This document shows, in pieces, positions 9,556-19,733 of a stretch of DNA of 64,000 nucleotides (position 1 is the first letter of the stretch; each line of letters opens with the position of its first letter). This stretch comes from Heyndrickxia ginsengihumi (GTDB lineage: Bacteria; Bacillota; Bacilli; Bacillales; Bacillaceae_C). The DNA lies in the NCBI RefSeq assembly GCF_011008565.1, contig NZ_JAAIWK010000009.1, positions 1 to 64,000 of the forward strand, given 5' to 3'. A program made the position numbers and the translations under genes. Under the pieces are notes generated by a model. That model was not told where the DNA came from. It saw nothing but the letters and a program-made list of their open reading frames with translations, and searched no databases.

Positions 9556-9756
9556 TTGGAACAAGGTACAGTTAAATGGTTTAATAGCGAAAAAGGTTTT
9601 GGATTCATCGAACGCGAAGGTGGAGACGATGTATTCGTACATTTCTCAGCTATCCAAGGTGAAGGTTATAAAACACTTGAAGAAGGTCAAAAAGTAAGCT
9701 TTGACGTTGAACAAGGCGCACGCGGTCCTCAAGCTGCTAACGTTCAAAAACAATAA
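9556..9756 (+). CDS. csp: Cold-shock protein, CspA/CspB family
   Basis: A 66-residue single cold-shock domain that binds single-stranded RNA and DNA and acts as an RNA chaperone. Both RNA-binding motifs are present: KGFGFIE (RNP1) and VFVHFSAI (RNP2), and the C terminus [10 protein letters not shown] is typical. The start is TTG at 9556, placed 6 nt after AGGAGG; an ATG is not available. The gene has its own terminator 17 bp downstream, so it is monocistronic. It closely resembles B. subtilis CspB and CspD, but which one it corresponds to cannot be decided. Confidence 0.96.
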   Translation: MEQGTVKWFNSEKGFGFIEREGGDDVFVHFSAIQGEGYKTLEEGQKVSFDVEQGARGPQAANVQKQ

Positions 9757-9773
9757 TTTCTTTTAAAGAATCC

Positions 9774-9804
9774 AAAGATGATCCTTTAGGGATCATCTTT
9801 TCTT
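9774..9804 (+). terminator. Terminator of the csp gene
   Basis: Perfect 11-bp stem AAAGATGATCC / GGATCATCTTT with a short loop, followed by TCTT. It lies directly behind the cold-shock gene. Confidence 0.85.
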
Positions 9805-10327
9805 ATTTCATTCTTCATGTTCACTCTCCATAAGCTATTCTATTCCTTCTACCACATTTATTCATCTATTTGTTTAAAAATTTCCTGATTCGTATTGGCG
9901 CGGCCAAGGAGCCGTTTAGGACGAAAGAGAGGTAGGGCTTTCGTTGTTTTAGGTTTAATGATGTTTTAATAAATGTAAAATGAATTGTCGCCTACTATTA
10001 TTATTTCTTTGAAAAATGGTTTCTTACAAAGAAATGCAACAGTTGTACTCAGTCATCTAAGTAGCAACTAAACGAAGTACAACGGTTCAAGTATAATATG
10101 AATGGACATAAGACAAATAAACGCCCTACTGGAGAAGTAGGGCGTTTTTAAAAGGTAATAGCAAATGGTCTCCCTATTATAACACAATCTTTTCTCTTTA
10201 CCAATGGAAAATCGAAAATTGATGTTTATTGTTTTTAGTTTACATAATAATATTATTGCGTTTGTATTAATAAGGAAATTCCTTGCTGATTAAATTTACT
10301 TTTATATAGATCATAATCCCTCGTTTT
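9805..10327. other. Gene-free stretch with an orphan terminator-like hairpin
   Basis: No coding frame is supported in these 520 bases. Near 9896-9945 there is a GC-richer patch with a dyad (ACGAAAG / CTTTCGT). At 10119-10149 a strong hairpin AACGCCCTAC-N7-GTAGGGCGTT is followed by a T-run on the plus strand, although no plus-strand gene precedes it except csp, which has its own terminator. A TATAAT lies at 10092-10097 without a clear -35 box. Confidence 0.45.
10119..10149 (+). terminator. Orphan rho-independent terminator
   Basis: Ten-base-pair perfect stem with a 7-nt loop and a TTTTT tail on the plus strand. No upstream gene explains it; it may end an unrecognised small transcript, or be left from a lost gene. 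Confidence 0.65.
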
Positions 10328-10540
10328 TTAATAACCCCTATGGGATCCTTGTTCCACAATTCTGCCTTTATTTAAAATAATAATGATATCAGCATCATCA
10401 ATGGTATTTAAACGATGGGCAATTACAACACTTCTACGCTTTTCCATTAACCGATTCAACGCCTTCTGAATTTTTAATTCTGTCACAGCATCGATGTTAC
10501 TAGTCGCATCATCTAAAATCAGTAAAAAAACTTCATGCAC
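10328..10540 (-). pseudogene. Relic of an ABC exporter ATPase (C-terminal end only)
   Basis: The 70 residues match only the last part of an exporter-type nucleotide-binding domain: Walker B with D-loop (LILDDATSNID), the helical stretch ALNRLMEKRRSVV, the switch-His motif IAHRLNTI and the closing GRIVEQGSH. Walker A, the Q-loop, the LSGGQ signature and all membrane segments are missing, and the upstream DNA holds no trace of them in any frame I could follow. The end is also shortened, stopping after QGSHRGY. It cannot be a functional transporter. It faces away from msrA, whose promoter must lie in the 75 bp between them. Confidence 0.85.
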
Positions 10541-10615
10541 ATTAAAATTGCTTAAATCTAAAGCAAATGGTAGTATTTTGATAGATTAATTTTTTTAACA
10601 ACTTGGAGGATGATC

Positions 10616-11140
10616 ATGGCAGAATTCGAAAAGGCAACATTTGCTGGCGGTTGTTTTTGGTGTATGGTAAAACCATTTGACCAGTTCGATGGTATCGAAA
10701 AAGTAATATCAGGTTATTCAGGCGGACATACAGAAAATCCTACTTATGAACAAGTAAAAACAGGTGAGACCGGTCATAAAGAAGTTGTTCAAATCACTTT
10801 CGATCCGGAGATCTTTCCTTATGAGAAACTGTTGGAGATTTTTTGGCAACAAATTGATCCAACAGATGATGAAGGACAATTTCAAGACCGAGGCGATAAT
10901 TACCGTGCTGTTATTTTCTATCATAACGAAAAGCAAAAACAGCTTGCTGAGCAATCAAAACAAGCACTTGCGGCAAGCGGTAAGTTTAAAAAACCTATTG
11001 TAACACCAATTCTTCCTGCTGCCCCATTTTATCCAGCAGAAGATTATCATCAAGATTTTTATAAGAAAAGTCCAAAAGAATACAAAGAAGACCGACAAAA
11101 ATCCGGTCGTGACGAATTTATCAACAGTCATTGGCAATGA
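10616..11140 (+). CDS. msrA: Peptide-methionine (S)-S-oxide reductase MsrA
   Basis: Cytosolic repair enzyme reducing the S-epimer of methionine sulfoxide in proteins and free methionine. The catalytic motif GGCFWC places the nucleophile at Cys13 and a second Cys at 16. The [17 protein letters not shown] and [13 protein letters not shown] segments and the late YHQDFY complete the MsrA signature. The start is ATG 10616: GGAGG at 10605-10609 is 6 nt upstream, while the ATG at 10610 overlaps that site. There is no fused or adjacent MsrB domain. Length is standard for a single-domain enzyme. Confidence 0.96.
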   Translation: MAEFEKATFAGGCFWCMVKPFDQFDGIEKVISGYSGGHTENPTYEQVKTGETGHKEVVQITFDPEIFPYEKLLEIFWQQIDPTDDEGQFQDRGDNYRAVIFYHNEKQKQLAEQSKQALAASGKFKKPIVTPILPAAPFYPAEDYHQDFYKKSPKEYKEDRQKSGRDEFINSHWQ

Positions 11141-11334
11141 ATTACATCTAATGATCTGACACCTTATGTATGATAATAGATTTGTAACATTCAATATCTA
11201 TATATCGCAATAAGATGTCAGATTATTTTTTTAGACTCTTTTCAAAACGATTGTTGCTTTTGATTTGAGCAGAAATCATTCTCTTCTATATAAAAATGAT
11301 TGATATTCTAATAATGAATTCAATGCGTTTCGAT

Positions 11335-11452
11335 TGGAGTGCAAGTCACGAAACGCTGTGAGGTTTGCGGAATGGCTGAGACCCCACAGGCGTAGAGCGC
11401 CGAGAAGGCTCAACTTTCGCCCGCGGAAAGTGAGTGTCTGGAGCGAAAATTA
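11335..11452 (+). repeat. Dispersed GC-rich repeat, copy A
   Basis: About 118 bp beginning near TTGGAGTG and ending GGAGCGAAAATTAAC. It shares with the copies at 21624 and 40399 a core of GGCTGAGACCCCACAGGCG, an AGCGCCGAG stretch and CGCCCGCGGAAAG. Internal dyads allow hairpins. It lies in the 411-bp gap between msrA and the phasin-like gene; the rest of that gap shows nothing else. No coding frame crosses it. Confidence 0.7.
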
Positions 11453-11551
11453 ACTACATCATCTAAAAAAAAAATCATCTATGGTCATCATAATTAGCAA
11501 ACATTGTGCAACAATAAACAGAGCATAAAAGCGATATAGGAGGAAATTATA

Positions 11552-11845
11552 ATGAAAAATCGTGTCAATCAACTATTAACTCTAGGTTTAGGATTTGCAG
11601 TCTTAAGTAAAGAACAAATTGAAAAATCAGTTTCAAAATTAGTTGAAAAGGGAAACTTAACAAAACTAGAATCAAAACAACTGATTGATGACCTTCTTGA
11701 AAAAGGTGAACAATCAAGACAAGAAGTCAATAATATAATTAAGGATCGTGTCAATCAAATGCTATCGGAAATGAATATTGCCACTAAAAACGATATTCAT
11801 GTGTTAACCGAACGTATCCAACAACTAGAAGAAAAATTGAAATGA
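11552..11845 (+). CDS. Phasin-like helical protein
   Basis: A 97-residue protein that is almost wholly helical, charged and heptad-like, ending in a coiled coil (LTERIQQLEEKLK). It fits the family annotated as polyhydroxyalkanoate synthesis regulator phasins, proteins that coat storage granules or regulate other proteins. A short hydrophobic patch (LLTLGLGFAVL) lies at the N terminus. ATG 11552 follows AGGAGG at 8 nt. Its stop lies 22 bp before the ABC1-kinase start, so the two are surely co-transcribed. No PHA synthase is in the window, so a role in partnership with the kinase is as likely as granule binding. Confidence 0.75.
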   Translation: MKNRVNQLLTLGLGFAVLSKEQIEKSVSKLVEKGNLTKLESKQLIDDLLEKGEQSRQEVNNIIKDRVNQMLSEMNIATKNDIHVLTERIQQLEEKLK

Positions 11846-11867
11846 AAAGGAATTGGAGGTCACTCCA

Positions 11868-13544
11868 TTGTTCAAAAAGAAAGTTAAGCACGCCCGCCGT
11901 TATCAAGAAATTATTAGCGCAATCATTCGCAATGGATTTGGCTATCTGATAAATGATTTCGGATTAGCAGAAGTACTCTCAATTTCTCCTAAAAAAGTAG
12001 ATGCATCAGCTAATTCAAACCGACGTCCGGTTGGCGAAAGAATTCGGCGTCTACTCCAAGATTTAGGACCAACATTTATTAAATTAGGGCAAATGGCAAG
12101 CTTACGGCGAGACTTAATACCGGTAACGATTATTACAGAGTTAGAAAAACTGCAAGATCAAGCCCCCCCCTTCTCATTTAATCAAGTTCAACAATTAATT
12201 GAAGAAGAATTTGGTACAAAATTAAAAGAGCTTTTTGCAGAATTTGATCAAGAACCATTGGCCACAGCCTCTATTGGGCAAGTCCATAAGGCAAAATTGC
12301 ACACACAAGAATGGGTTGCTGTAAAAGTTCAAAAACCGAATATTAGAACGAATATCGAAACAGATTTAGAAATATTAGAAGATATCGCTGTACTTCTTGA
12401 AAGTCACTTTGATTGGGCAAAGCAATATCAATTAAGAGAAATCATTAATGAATTTGCACAGGCACTTTTAGCTGAACTAGATTACTACAACGAAGGACGA
12501 AATGCTGAACGAATATCGAAACAGTTCTCAAATGATGACTCGGTACATATTCCAAAAATATATTGGGACTACTCTACGAAAAAAATTTTAACAATGGAAT
12601 TTATTGTTGGAAAAAAAATAAATCAGTTTTTAGACGAGGAGATTGTTGGTTACGATAAAAAACTCATTAGTGAACGCTTAATTTATTCTTTGTTTCGCCA
12701 AATTTTTATAGAAGGATTTTTTCATGGAGACCCGCATCCAGGCAATTTAGTTGTACTGCCAGGAAATATAATCGCCTATATGGATTTTGGTATGGTTGGA
12801 CGTTTAACGGAGGACGCGAAACATCATTGTGCCTCACTTGTAATTGGTTTGATGCGCGGCGATACAGGCAATATTATAAAATCAGTCGATCATTTAGCGA
12901 CGATCCCCGATGACATCGATATGAAAATGCTTCACGCTGATATTGATCAATTACGAGAAAAATATTATGATGTCCCATTTAGTCAATTAAGCTTGAAAGA
13001 TGCCATAAATGATCTATTCCAAATTGCCTTTAAATACCATATTCATTTCCCTCCTGATCTTACTATTTTGGCAAAATCATTAATGACGATTGAAGGCGTT
13101 ATTGAGGCACTAGCTCCGGATTTCAGTATAATTGAATGCGCCAAGCCGATAGGGGAACAATTATTAAAAGATCGTTATCACCCTAAGAAAATCGTTAAAC
13201 AAGGCTGGAAAAAATTCCTGGATCAATTAGATATCGCTTTCCAAATACCTAAAAACTTACGTGATATTAGCGCTATTATGAGAAAAGGAAAATTTCGCTT
13301 GGAAATATCCATTCCGGATATCCATCTCTTCCTAATTAAACTTGATCGTATTAGCAATCGCTTATCTTTTTCCATCGTATTACTTGCATTTAGTATGATG
13401 ATGACCGGATTAATTATTGGTACGTCCATTACTGGGCAATCCTCAATTTTGTGGAAAAATCCAATAATAGAAATAGGTTTTGGTGTAGCTACACTAATGC
13501 TGCTTTGGTTACTCTTTTCTATATTCAAATCTGGAAAATTTTAA
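11868..13544 (+). CDS. ABC1/UbiB/AarF-family atypical kinase
   Basis: A 558-residue protein of the UbiB family, atypical protein-kinase-like ATPases linked in other bacteria to isoprenoid-quinone metabolism. Seen here: the KxGQ motif (PTFIKLGQMASLRRDLIP), the A-rich loop replacing the kinase glycine loop (PLATASIGQVHKAKL), the VKVQKP lysine, the EFDYYNEGRNA-like segment (ELDYYNEGRNA), the catalytic FFHGDPHPGNL and the metal-binding YMDFGMVG. Two C-terminal hydrophobic segments (about 505-555) anchor it in the membrane. The start chosen is TTG 11868, with GGAGGT 7 nt upstream; the TTG at 11853 overlaps that site. Menaquinone-using Bacillaceae do not need ubiquinone, so its substrate is open. 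Confidence 0.9.
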   Translation: MFKKKVKHARRYQEIISAIIRNGFGYLINDFGLAEVLSISPKKVDASANSNRRPVGERIRRLLQDLGPTFIKLGQMASLRRDLIPVTIITELEKLQDQAPPFSFNQVQQLIEEEFGTKLKELFAEFDQEPLATASIGQVHKAKLHTQEWVAVKVQKPNIRTNIETDLEILEDIAVLLESHFDWAKQYQLREIINEFAQALLAELDYYNEGRNAERISKQFSNDDSVHIPKIYWDYSTKKILTMEFIVGKKINQFLDEEIVGYDKKLISERLIYSLFRQIFIEGFFHGDPHPGNLVVLPGNIIAYMDFGMVGRLTEDAKHHCASLVIGLMRGDTGNIIKSVDHLATIPDDIDMKMLHADIDQLREKYYDVPFSQLSLKDAINDLFQIAFKYHIHFPPDLTILAKSLMTIEGVIEALAPDFSIIECAKPIGEQLLKDRYHPKKIVKQGWKKFLDQLDIAFQIPKNLRDISAIMRKGKFRLEISIPDIHLFLIKLDRISNRLSFSIVLLAFSMMMTGLIIGTSITGQSSILWKNPIIEIGFGVATLMLLWLLFSIFKSGKF

Positions 13545-13546
13545 AA

Positions 13547-13590
13547 AGGATTGGACATCGTTCTTTTCAATAGACATGTCTAATTCTTTT
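13547..13590 (+). terminator. Probable terminator after the ABC1-kinase gene
   Basis: An imperfect stem (ATTGGACAT paired with ATGTCTAAT, one G-U) followed by a T-rich run. It lies directly behind the stop codon. Confidence 0.45.
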
Positions 13591-13755
13591 CTTTTTTTAT
13601 TTCGCCCATGCGTAAATCAGATTATGATAAGAGAGTGCCTTGCGAATTAGCCACTATAATGTGCAACATTCCATTTATTCACTTATAATGGAAATTGGTT
13701 CCTTTTTCCTATGTGAGCGACTGAGTCTATCATCAAAATAAGGAGGGATACATAC

Positions 13756-14964
13756 GTGAATACAGATGAATTACAACTTCATCAAGCAAAACCTGCGTTA
13801 AAAACTTTGCTTATACTAGGCATTATTTTAATAGCGGCTAATATGCGGCCGGCAATTACGTCTGTTGGTCCAGTCGTTCGTTCTATTCGAGAGGACTTAC
13901 ATTTATCCAACGGAGTTGCTGGATTTATTACAACGTTACCGTTAATTTCTTTTGCACTTATTTCACCGCTTGCTCCGAAAATAGCACAAAAATTAAGTAA
14001 TGAACTTACTTTGTTGCTAAGTTTGCTAATTTTAATCTTTGGAATATGTCTACGTTATATTCCAACGCCTGCAACTTTATTCATTGGTACTGCTCTAATC
14101 GGAATCGGCATCGCAATTGCAAATGTGCTGTTGCCAAGCTTAATAAAACATAAGTTCCCCGCAAAAGTTGGTATTATGACAAGTCTATATTCAACATTTA
14201 TGGGATGTTTTGCTGCACTTGCCTCTGGGATAACTGTTCCTCTTGCACAAGGTCTTCATTTAGGGTGGCGTAAAGCCTTATTTGTATGGGGAATTTTGGT
14301 CATCATTGCAATCGTCATATGGCTTCCGCAGTTACAGTCTCGTGAAACGTTTAGGAGAAAAGTAACGACAGGAGGTAATAATCGTTCAGTTTGGAGCTCT
14401 GGAATTGCTTGGCAAGTAACATTTTTTATGGGTCTGCAATCATTCTTATTCTATTCCACAATTGCTTGGCTACCTGAAATTCTCAATAGTCACGGTTTAA
14501 GTATGGCATCTGCAGGTTGGATGCTTTCGATTATGCAATTTATCAGCCTGCCAGCAGCATTCATCACGCCAATTGTAGCTGACAAAATGAATAACCAAAT
14601 TACGATCGTTGTTGGAATTGACATTTTTTATATGGCTGGTCTACTTGGACTTCAATGGGGAGGAAACACCATTTTATTAACGATTTGGATCTTCTTGATC
14701 GGACTAGCACAAGGGGCAAGTATTAGCTTGGCACTTGCTATGATAGGACTCCGCTCGGAAAATGCCAAACAAGCTGGAGATCTATCAGGTATGGCACAAT
14801 CTGCAGGCTATTTGCTTGCTGCAATTGGACCTATTTTTATCGGATTTCTTTTCGATCAAACAAACACTTGGAGTCTCCCAATTTACATGCTTATTTTTGT
14901 TAGTATCATCATGCTAATAGCAGGCATTGGCGCTGGAAGAAACCAATATTTATTTAAAAAATAA
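13756..14964 (+). CDS. MFS transporter, CynX/NimT family
   Basis: Twelve-segment major facilitator of 402 residues. The early NMRPAITSVGPVV motif in the first membrane helix and the helix-2 LPLISFALISPLAPKIA identify the CynX (cyanate/nitroimidazole) branch. The start is GTG 13756 behind AGGAGG. It is monocistronic, with a hairpin terminator behind it. Members of this family export or import small anions and drug-like compounds; the cargo cannot be told here. It converges with the urease operon, but nothing ties it to urea metabolism. Confidence 0.85.
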   Translation: MNTDELQLHQAKPALKTLLILGIILIAANMRPAITSVGPVVRSIREDLHLSNGVAGFITTLPLISFALISPLAPKIAQKLSNELTLLLSLLILIFGICLRYIPTPATLFIGTALIGIGIAIANVLLPSLIKHKFPAKVGIMTSLYSTFMGCFAALASGITVPLAQGLHLGWRKALFVWGILVIIAIVIWLPQLQSRETFRRKVTTGGNNRSVWSSGIAWQVTFFMGLQSFLFYSTIAWLPEILNSHGLSMASAGWMLSIMQFISLPAAFITPIVADKMNNQITIVVGIDIFYMAGLLGLQWGGNTILLTIWIFLIGLAQGASISLALAMIGLRSENAKQAGDLSGMAQSAGYLLAAIGPIFIGFLFDQTNTWSLPIYMLIFVSIIMLIAGIGAGRNQYLFKK

Positions 14965-14980
14965 AGCTCTTTTTCTTATT

Positions 14981-15017
14981 GATTGTTGTTTTCCGAAAAC
15001 GGTCAACAATCATTTTA
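14981..15017 (+). terminator. Terminator of the MFS gene
   Basis: GATTGTTG at 14981-14988 pairs with CAACAATC at 15004-15011, with an inner TTTTC/GAAAA pair and an ATTTTAC tail. Confidence 0.65.
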
Positions 15018-15046
15018 CAATATTCGTAAAGACATATAAAAACCTT

Positions 15047-15083
15047 GAATCCCTTTAACAATCAGCTATTGACAAAGGGATTC
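15047..15083 (-). terminator. Terminator of the urease operon
   Basis: Perfect 10-bp stem GAATCCCTTT / AAAGGGATTC with an extended loop. A T-run follows on the minus strand, 25 bp beyond the ureD stop. Confidence 0.7.
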
Positions 15084-15107
15084 GATTTATCATCGTCTCA
15101 TGCTTCA

Positions 15108-15923
15108 TTAATATTTCCTTAAGATTGCTCCATTTTTACCAAGCAATGATTGACGTGCAAATAAATGTATATGTGCAATAATTTGTTCAATAATGGGAGT
15201 TCTATTTGCTAATACACGGAAAATAAAGCCATTAACTGGTAATAGGGATACCCCAAACCGAACATCCTCATGAAACATTTCTATTTCTTCGTAAACTCGA
15301 TCAAGAAAGAGTTGATCTACACTATTATGTATTACTAAAAAGGTTCCGATATGGGTATAGCCATCTAGTTGCAAAATACCATCCATTTCTCCATCAGGTT
15401 GCAGCCATAAATGATCATATACAACGAGGCGGTCATATTTAAATATCTTCAATTTAGAGCGAATCCAATCATAGTAAAATAAACTGCCATCTTCCGCCCA
15501 TCCTGGTGTAATGATATCACTAAGCATAAAACAAGCATCTTCATCTAAATGAACAATTGTTTCCTGTGAAAAACGTGATCCTTCGAAGCAAATTAAAGGA
15601 TCTGGCAAATATTCAAGGACACTTCCCTTTTTCAGTTCAATATGAGTTCGCTGTAAAACAGGATGAACCGGTGTCTTATACACCTTCGTTGAAGATTGTG
15701 TAGTAACTATAAGCTCTGCCTCTTCTTCTAATCGGAGTGTCGTTACATACATATCTCCATCTACATATCCTCCACCGATATAAATAAGATATAGATTCGG
15801 TGTATGTTCCTCAAGATAAATCGGTCTACTTACTTTTAATGCCCCTTCATAATAACAATTAGAAATGATTGTCTTATTCTCCCTTGTTACAGCACATATT
15901 TCTAATTTTCCAGTACAACTCAT
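15108..15923 (-). CDS. ureD: Urease accessory protein UreD
   Basis: Scaffold protein (UreH in Helicobacter) that binds apo-urease and recruits UreF and UreG for nickel insertion. Its 271 residues match the family, with the beta-rich pattern and the conserved [32 protein letters not shown] and SDIITPGW segments. It is last in the operon; its ATG overlaps the ureG stop by 4 bp. In many operons ureD is first; placing it last is the usual Bacillus arrangement. Confidence 0.95.
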   Translation of the reverse strand: MSCTGKLEICAVTRENKTIISNCYYEGALKVSRPIYLEEHTPNLYLIYIGGGYVDGDMYVTTLRLEEEAELIVTTQSSTKVYKTPVHPVLQRTHIELKKGSVLEYLPDPLICFEGSRFSQETIVHLDEDACFMLSDIITPGWAEDGSLFYYDWIRSKLKIFKYDRLVVYDHLWLQPDGEMDGILQLDGYTHIGTFLVIHNSVDQLFLDRVYEEIEMFHEDVRFGVSLLPVNGFIFRVLANRTPIIEQIIAHIHLFARQSLLGKNGAILRKY

Positions 15924-16534
15924 GATTCTAGACCGAATAGGAGGGCATTTTTCTTAATCCATTCAATAACCTTATCTAAACCAATTTCTTCTTTTAAATT
16001 TGTAAAAATATATGGTTTATCTCCCCTTGCAGCAATTGTATCTTTCTCCATAATTTCCAAACTAGCCCCTACATATGGTGCTAAATCAATTTTATTGATA
16101 ATAAAAAGGTCTGATTTAATCATCCCTTGCCCGCCTTTTCTAGGGATTTTTTCTCCTTGTGCAACATCAATAATATAAATGGAGAAATCAACTAATTCTG
16201 GACTAAACGTAGCAGCTAAATTATCTCCGCCACTTTCAACAAAGATTAAGTCTAGATCAGGGTGTAGCTCTTTTAATTCATCAATGGCGGCAAAATTCAT
16301 GGAGGCATCTTCGCGAATAGCTGTATGTGGACATCCCCCTGTTTCCACACCTATAATTCGATCAGCAGGCAGTACCCCATTTTTCAGAAGAAATTGTGCA
16401 TCTTCTTTTGTATATATATCATTCGTCACAACTGCCATACTTAATTTTTCGTACATAGTTCTCGTTAGTTTCTCCACTAGCATCGTTTTACCTGCACCAA
16501 CAGGTCCGCCAATACCAATCCGAATTGGTTCCAT
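15920..16534 (-). CDS. ureG: Urease accessory GTPase UreG
   Basis: SIMIBI-class GTPase that delivers nickel to urease with GTP hydrolysis. P-loop GGPVGAGKT at residues 9-17; the CPH metal-binding motif ([13 protein letters not shown]); the [15 protein letters not shown] segment; and the guanine-specificity NKIDLA. Its 204 residues are standard. It lies 14 bp behind ureF and overlaps ureD. There is no His-rich N-terminal nickel store, unlike some relatives. Confidence 0.98.
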   Translation of the reverse strand: MEPIRIGIGGPVGAGKTMLVEKLTRTMYEKLSMAVVTNDIYTKEDAQFLLKNGVLPADRIIGVETGGCPHTAIREDASMNFAAIDELKELHPDLDLIFVESGGDNLAATFSPELVDFSIYIIDVAQGEKIPRKGGQGMIKSDLFIINKIDLAPYVGASLEIMEKDTIAARGDKPYIFTNLKEEIGLDKVIEWIKKNALLFGLES

Positions 16535-16548
16535 GCCAACATCTCCTT

Positions 16549-17235
16549 TTATGACATAAATAATCGTACATGCAGTTTTTCATGACGCATTTGGGCAATT
16601 TCAAGCCCTGGTATTACCGCGCCAAAATCTTCAATCGTTAATTGAGTAATCGTTTGAATGCTTTCTTCTAAAATTGGCTGTACCTCAACTAGTATTTGTT
16701 GACCGGCTGACTGACCGATAGGAATTCCCCTCACCGCGTTTTGCACGAGAGAAGATAGATTAGCATATAAATAAGTTCCGACCGCCGTTTTCATAGGTAC
16801 TTCTAAATGGTGGGCAACGATTGCAAATACAATAGCAGCATGTCCGTGAACTTGCTTATTTTGTAATTGATTCAAATAAGCAAGCAATTGTTCTGATGGA
16901 TATAATTGGGCACAAAGCTTAAGCATTCGTTCTCCAATTCTTTTATTTGCCAACCTTGTTTCCTTTGCTAGACATGAGGAAAATAGCAATTGATCTAATT
17001 CAATCCAATCAGCATGATCTTGTATTTCAGCCAGTTCAAATGCTAGTTTACATGCAAGCCCCTCCGTATAAACAAGCTGTTTTTTAAGATAGGTGATTAA
17101 TGCCTGTTTGAAACTATTGCTATCATAGATAACATGCTCTTGAATATAGGTTTCAAATCCAAATGAATGTGAGAATGATCCTGAAGGAAAATTCGAATCG
17201 CATAGTTGTAAAAGTGGAAACAAATTAAGCGTCAT
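16549..17235 (-). CDS. ureF: Urease accessory protein UreF
   Basis: All-helical accessory protein that couples UreG GTP hydrolysis to nickel transfer. Typical start [19 protein letters not shown], the internal GHAAIVFA and [14 protein letters not shown] motifs, and length 228. Its start overlaps the ureE end by 11 bp, so translation is probably coupled. Confidence 0.96.
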   Translation of the reverse strand: MTLNLFPLLQLCDSNFPSGSFSHSFGFETYIQEHVIYDSNSFKQALITYLKKQLVYTEGLACKLAFELAEIQDHADWIELDQLLFSSCLAKETRLANKRIGERMLKLCAQLYPSEQLLAYLNQLQNKQVHGHAAIVFAIVAHHLEVPMKTAVGTYLYANLSSLVQNAVRGIPIGQSAGQQILVEVQPILEESIQTITQLTIEDFGAVIPGLEIAQMRHEKLHVRLFMS

Positions 17236-17674
17236 GATGGTGCCCTATATGGCGAAATGCCTGTTTTACTTTTCTTTTTTCTCGTTTGTAAGGAACCGAC
17301 AATTGCTGCAGTAATTCTTCAACTAAACGGTCGTATTGCACAATCATCTCATTTCCTTCAAATTGCGCCGGTAAATGGCGGTTGCCGAGCTGGTGAGCAA
17401 TTTCCCCCATTTGCTGAAGTGATGTAGGTAAAATCGACAAAACCTCATCCTCCAAAACAGATACAACAATGGCGTTATGTTCATCCATATATAAAATATC
17501 ACCATCTTGTAATTCACGGTTTTCTTTTAAACGAATGCCAAGCTCATTGCCATGGTCTGTTACGACACGTTTCACTCTCTTCACTAAATCGTCGCTTTGC
17601 ATGTAAACACGTTCAATATGTAAATGATGTTGATCGAATTTCGATATATTTCCAATTATTTTTTCAATAATCAT
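17225..17674 (-). CDS. ureE: Urease nickel metallochaperone UreE
   Basis: Nickel-binding chaperone of 149 residues: N-terminal peptide-binding domain (IIGNI...[16 protein letters not shown]) and C-terminal metal-binding domain ([12 protein letters not shown]). The C terminus is short, ending HIGHHHDA, a modest His tail that can bind nickel, much shorter than the His-rich tail of Klebsiella UreE. It is 11 bp downstream of ureC. Confidence 0.95.
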   Translation of the reverse strand: MIIEKIIGNISKFDQHHLHIERVYMQSDDLVKRVKRVVTDHGNELGIRLKENRELQDGDILYMDEHNAIVVSVLEDEVLSILPTSLQQMGEIAHQLGNRHLPAQFEGNEMIVQYDRLVEELLQQLSVPYKREKRKVKQAFRHIGHHHDA

Positions 17675-17685
17675 CTATCCTCACC

Positions 17686-19395
17686 TCAAAATAGAAAATA
17701 GCGCTGTGCCATCGGAACAATTTGCGCAGGCTCACACGTAATCAGTTCACCGTCAACTTTTACCTCATATGTTTGCGGATCAACATCAATCGCTGGAGTT
17801 TGGTCATTCAATATTAAATCTTTTTTAGACAATTGACGGACTCCATGAATAGGCTTGATAACTTTCTTTAATCCCAATTGCTGGTGAATTCCGTTATCAT
17901 ATGCTGCTTGTGATACAAACGTAATCGCTGTTTTATACTTTGCATTTCCTTTTGCTGCAAACATTTCCCGATATAAGACGGGCTGTGGAGTAGGAATGCT
18001 GGCATTTGGATCTCCCATCGTACTGTATGCAATCATTCCTCCTTTTAACACAAGTTCAGGCTTAACTCCGAAAAAAGCAGGATGCCAGATGACGAGGTCA
18101 GCAAACTTGCCAACTTCTATAGAACCGACTTCATCCGATATACCATGTACAATTGCCGGATTGATTGTATATTTGGCAATATATCGTTTCACCCGAAAAT
18201 TATCACCAATCCCCTTATCTATTTCTAGCTTTCCTCTTTGCTTTCGCATTTTATCGGCAGTTTGCCATGTACGAATAATGACTTCTCCGACACGTCCCAT
18301 CGCTTGTGAATCAGAAGAAATCATACTAAAAACTCCTAAATCATGTAATATATCTTCAGCTGCAATCGTTTCTTTTCGTATGCGAGAATCAGCAAATGCA
18401 ATATCTTCTGGAATATTCGCATCTAAATGATGACAAACCATTAACATGTCCAAATGTTCTTCCAAAGTATTTACAGTATATGGTCTAGTCGGGTTAGTTG
18501 ATGACGGTAAAATATTTGGATAACTTGCTGCCTTAATAATATCTGGTGCATGGCCTCCCCCCGCCCCTTCAGTATGATACGTATGAATAACCCTACCGTT
18601 TATTGCAGCCAATGTATCTTCGACAAAGCCGCCTTCATTTAACGTATCAGTATGAATGGCTACTTGCACATCATATAAATCGGCCACTTGTAAACAAGTA
18701 TCGATTGCCGCTGCTGTCGATCCCCAGTCTTCATGGAGCTTTAAGCCAATAGCACCTGCTTCAATTTGTTCCTGGAGCGGCTCCTTCGCTGAACAGTTTC
18801 CTTTGCCAAGAAACCCTAAGTTCATCGGGTATTCCTCTGCAGATTCAAGCATTCTATGAATATTCCACGGCCCCGGTGTACAAGTTGTTGCATTCGTGCC
18901 TGTAGCAGGTCCAGTTCCACCGCCAATCATCGTCGTAATCCCAGAAGATAATGCTGTTTCAATTTGTTGAGGGCATATAAAATGAATATGTGCGTCAATT
19001 CCCCCTGCTGTAACAATCATTCCCTCGGCAGCAATCACCTCTGTAGAAGCACCAATATTAATATTTACACCATCCATCAATAGCGGATTTCCTGCTTTCC
19101 CAATTGCTGAGATTAAACCGTCCTTTATGCCTATATCCGCTTTATAAATCCCTGTATAGTCTACAATGACAGCGTTTGTTAAGACGAGATCCGCACATTC
19201 TTTACTTGTTGCTAAAGGATGCTGCCCCATTCCGTCACGAATGACTTTCCCACCGCCAAATTTCACCTCATCTCCATAGACAGTAAAATCCTTTTCAATC
19301 TCAATAAATAAATCTGTATCCGCCAATCGAATAGCATCCCCGACAGTTGGTCCAAATATATCAGCATATTGCTTGCGAGACATCGAAAAACTCAT
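17686..19395 (-). CDS. ureC: Urease alpha subunit UreC
   Basis: Catalytic subunit hydrolysing urea to ammonia and carbamate in the cytosol. All expected dinickel ligands are present by comparison with the Klebsiella enzyme: His136, His138, carbamylated Lys219 ([12 protein letters not shown]), His248, His274 and Asp362. The mobile flap carries Cys321 and catalytic His322 (MVCHHLD). Its 569 residues are full length. It starts 6 bp after ureB. No sign of decay. Confidence 0.99.
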   Translation of the reverse strand: MSFSMSRKQYADIFGPTVGDAIRLADTDLFIEIEKDFTVYGDEVKFGGGKVIRDGMGQHPLATSKECADLVLTNAVIVDYTGIYKADIGIKDGLISAIGKAGNPLLMDGVNINIGASTEVIAAEGMIVTAGGIDAHIHFICPQQIETALSSGITTMIGGGTGPATGTNATTCTPGPWNIHRMLESAEEYPMNLGFLGKGNCSAKEPLQEQIEAGAIGLKLHEDWGSTAAAIDTCLQVADLYDVQVAIHTDTLNEGGFVEDTLAAINGRVIHTYHTEGAGGGHAPDIIKAASYPNILPSSTNPTRPYTVNTLEEHLDMLMVCHHLDANIPEDIAFADSRIRKETIAAEDILHDLGVFSMISSDSQAMGRVGEVIIRTWQTADKMRKQRGKLEIDKGIGDNFRVKRYIAKYTINPAIVHGISDEVGSIEVGKFADLVIWHPAFFGVKPELVLKGGMIAYSTMGDPNASIPTPQPVLYREMFAAKGNAKYKTAITFVSQAAYDNGIHQQLGLKKVIKPIHGVRQLSKKDLILNDQTPAIDVDPQTYEVKVDGELITCEPAQIVPMAQRYFLF

Positions 19396-19401
19396 ATTCG
19401 T

Positions 19402-19716
19402 TCACTCCCTTATGACAGATCCGTTCGTTAATTGATTCAAGCCGAACACTTTTCGTTCCCCAGAAAAAGCAATGAGTTCAATCTCTTTTTCATCACCAGG
19501 CTCAAATCGAACAGCTGTACCGGCAGGAATGTTCAAATGCAAGCCAAACGTTTTCTCACGTTCAAATTGCAGCGCGCGATTGACCTCATAAAAGTGAAAA
19601 TGTGAACCAACTTGAATTGGACGATCACCACGATTGATGACTGAAAGTTTCACACTTTTTTTACCTTGATTACATATAATCGGTTCTGTTTGCAATATAT
19701 ACTCTCCTGGTATCAT
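19402..19716 (-). CDS. ureB: Urease beta subunit UreB
   Basis: Small structural subunit of the (alpha-beta-gamma)3 enzyme. The start chosen is ATG 19716 (MIPGEYIL), the family's usual N terminus, with GGGAGAG 5 nt upstream; an ATG at 19734 overlapping the ureA stop as TAATG would add six residues that contain the ribosome site. The segment [13 protein letters not shown] is the family signature. Length is 104 residues. Confidence 0.96.
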   Translation of the reverse strand: MIPGEYILQTEPIICNQGKKSVKLSVINRGDRPIQVGSHFHFYEVNRALQFEREKTFGLHLNIPAGTAVRFEPGDEKEIELIAFSGERKVFGLNQLTNGSVIRE

Positions 19717-19733
19717 GAACTCTCTCCCTTTCA

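Noticed and set aside
11335-11452. Repeat copy A as an insertion sequence
   Set aside because: No transposase, no terminal inverted repeats or evident target duplication; only about 118 bp.
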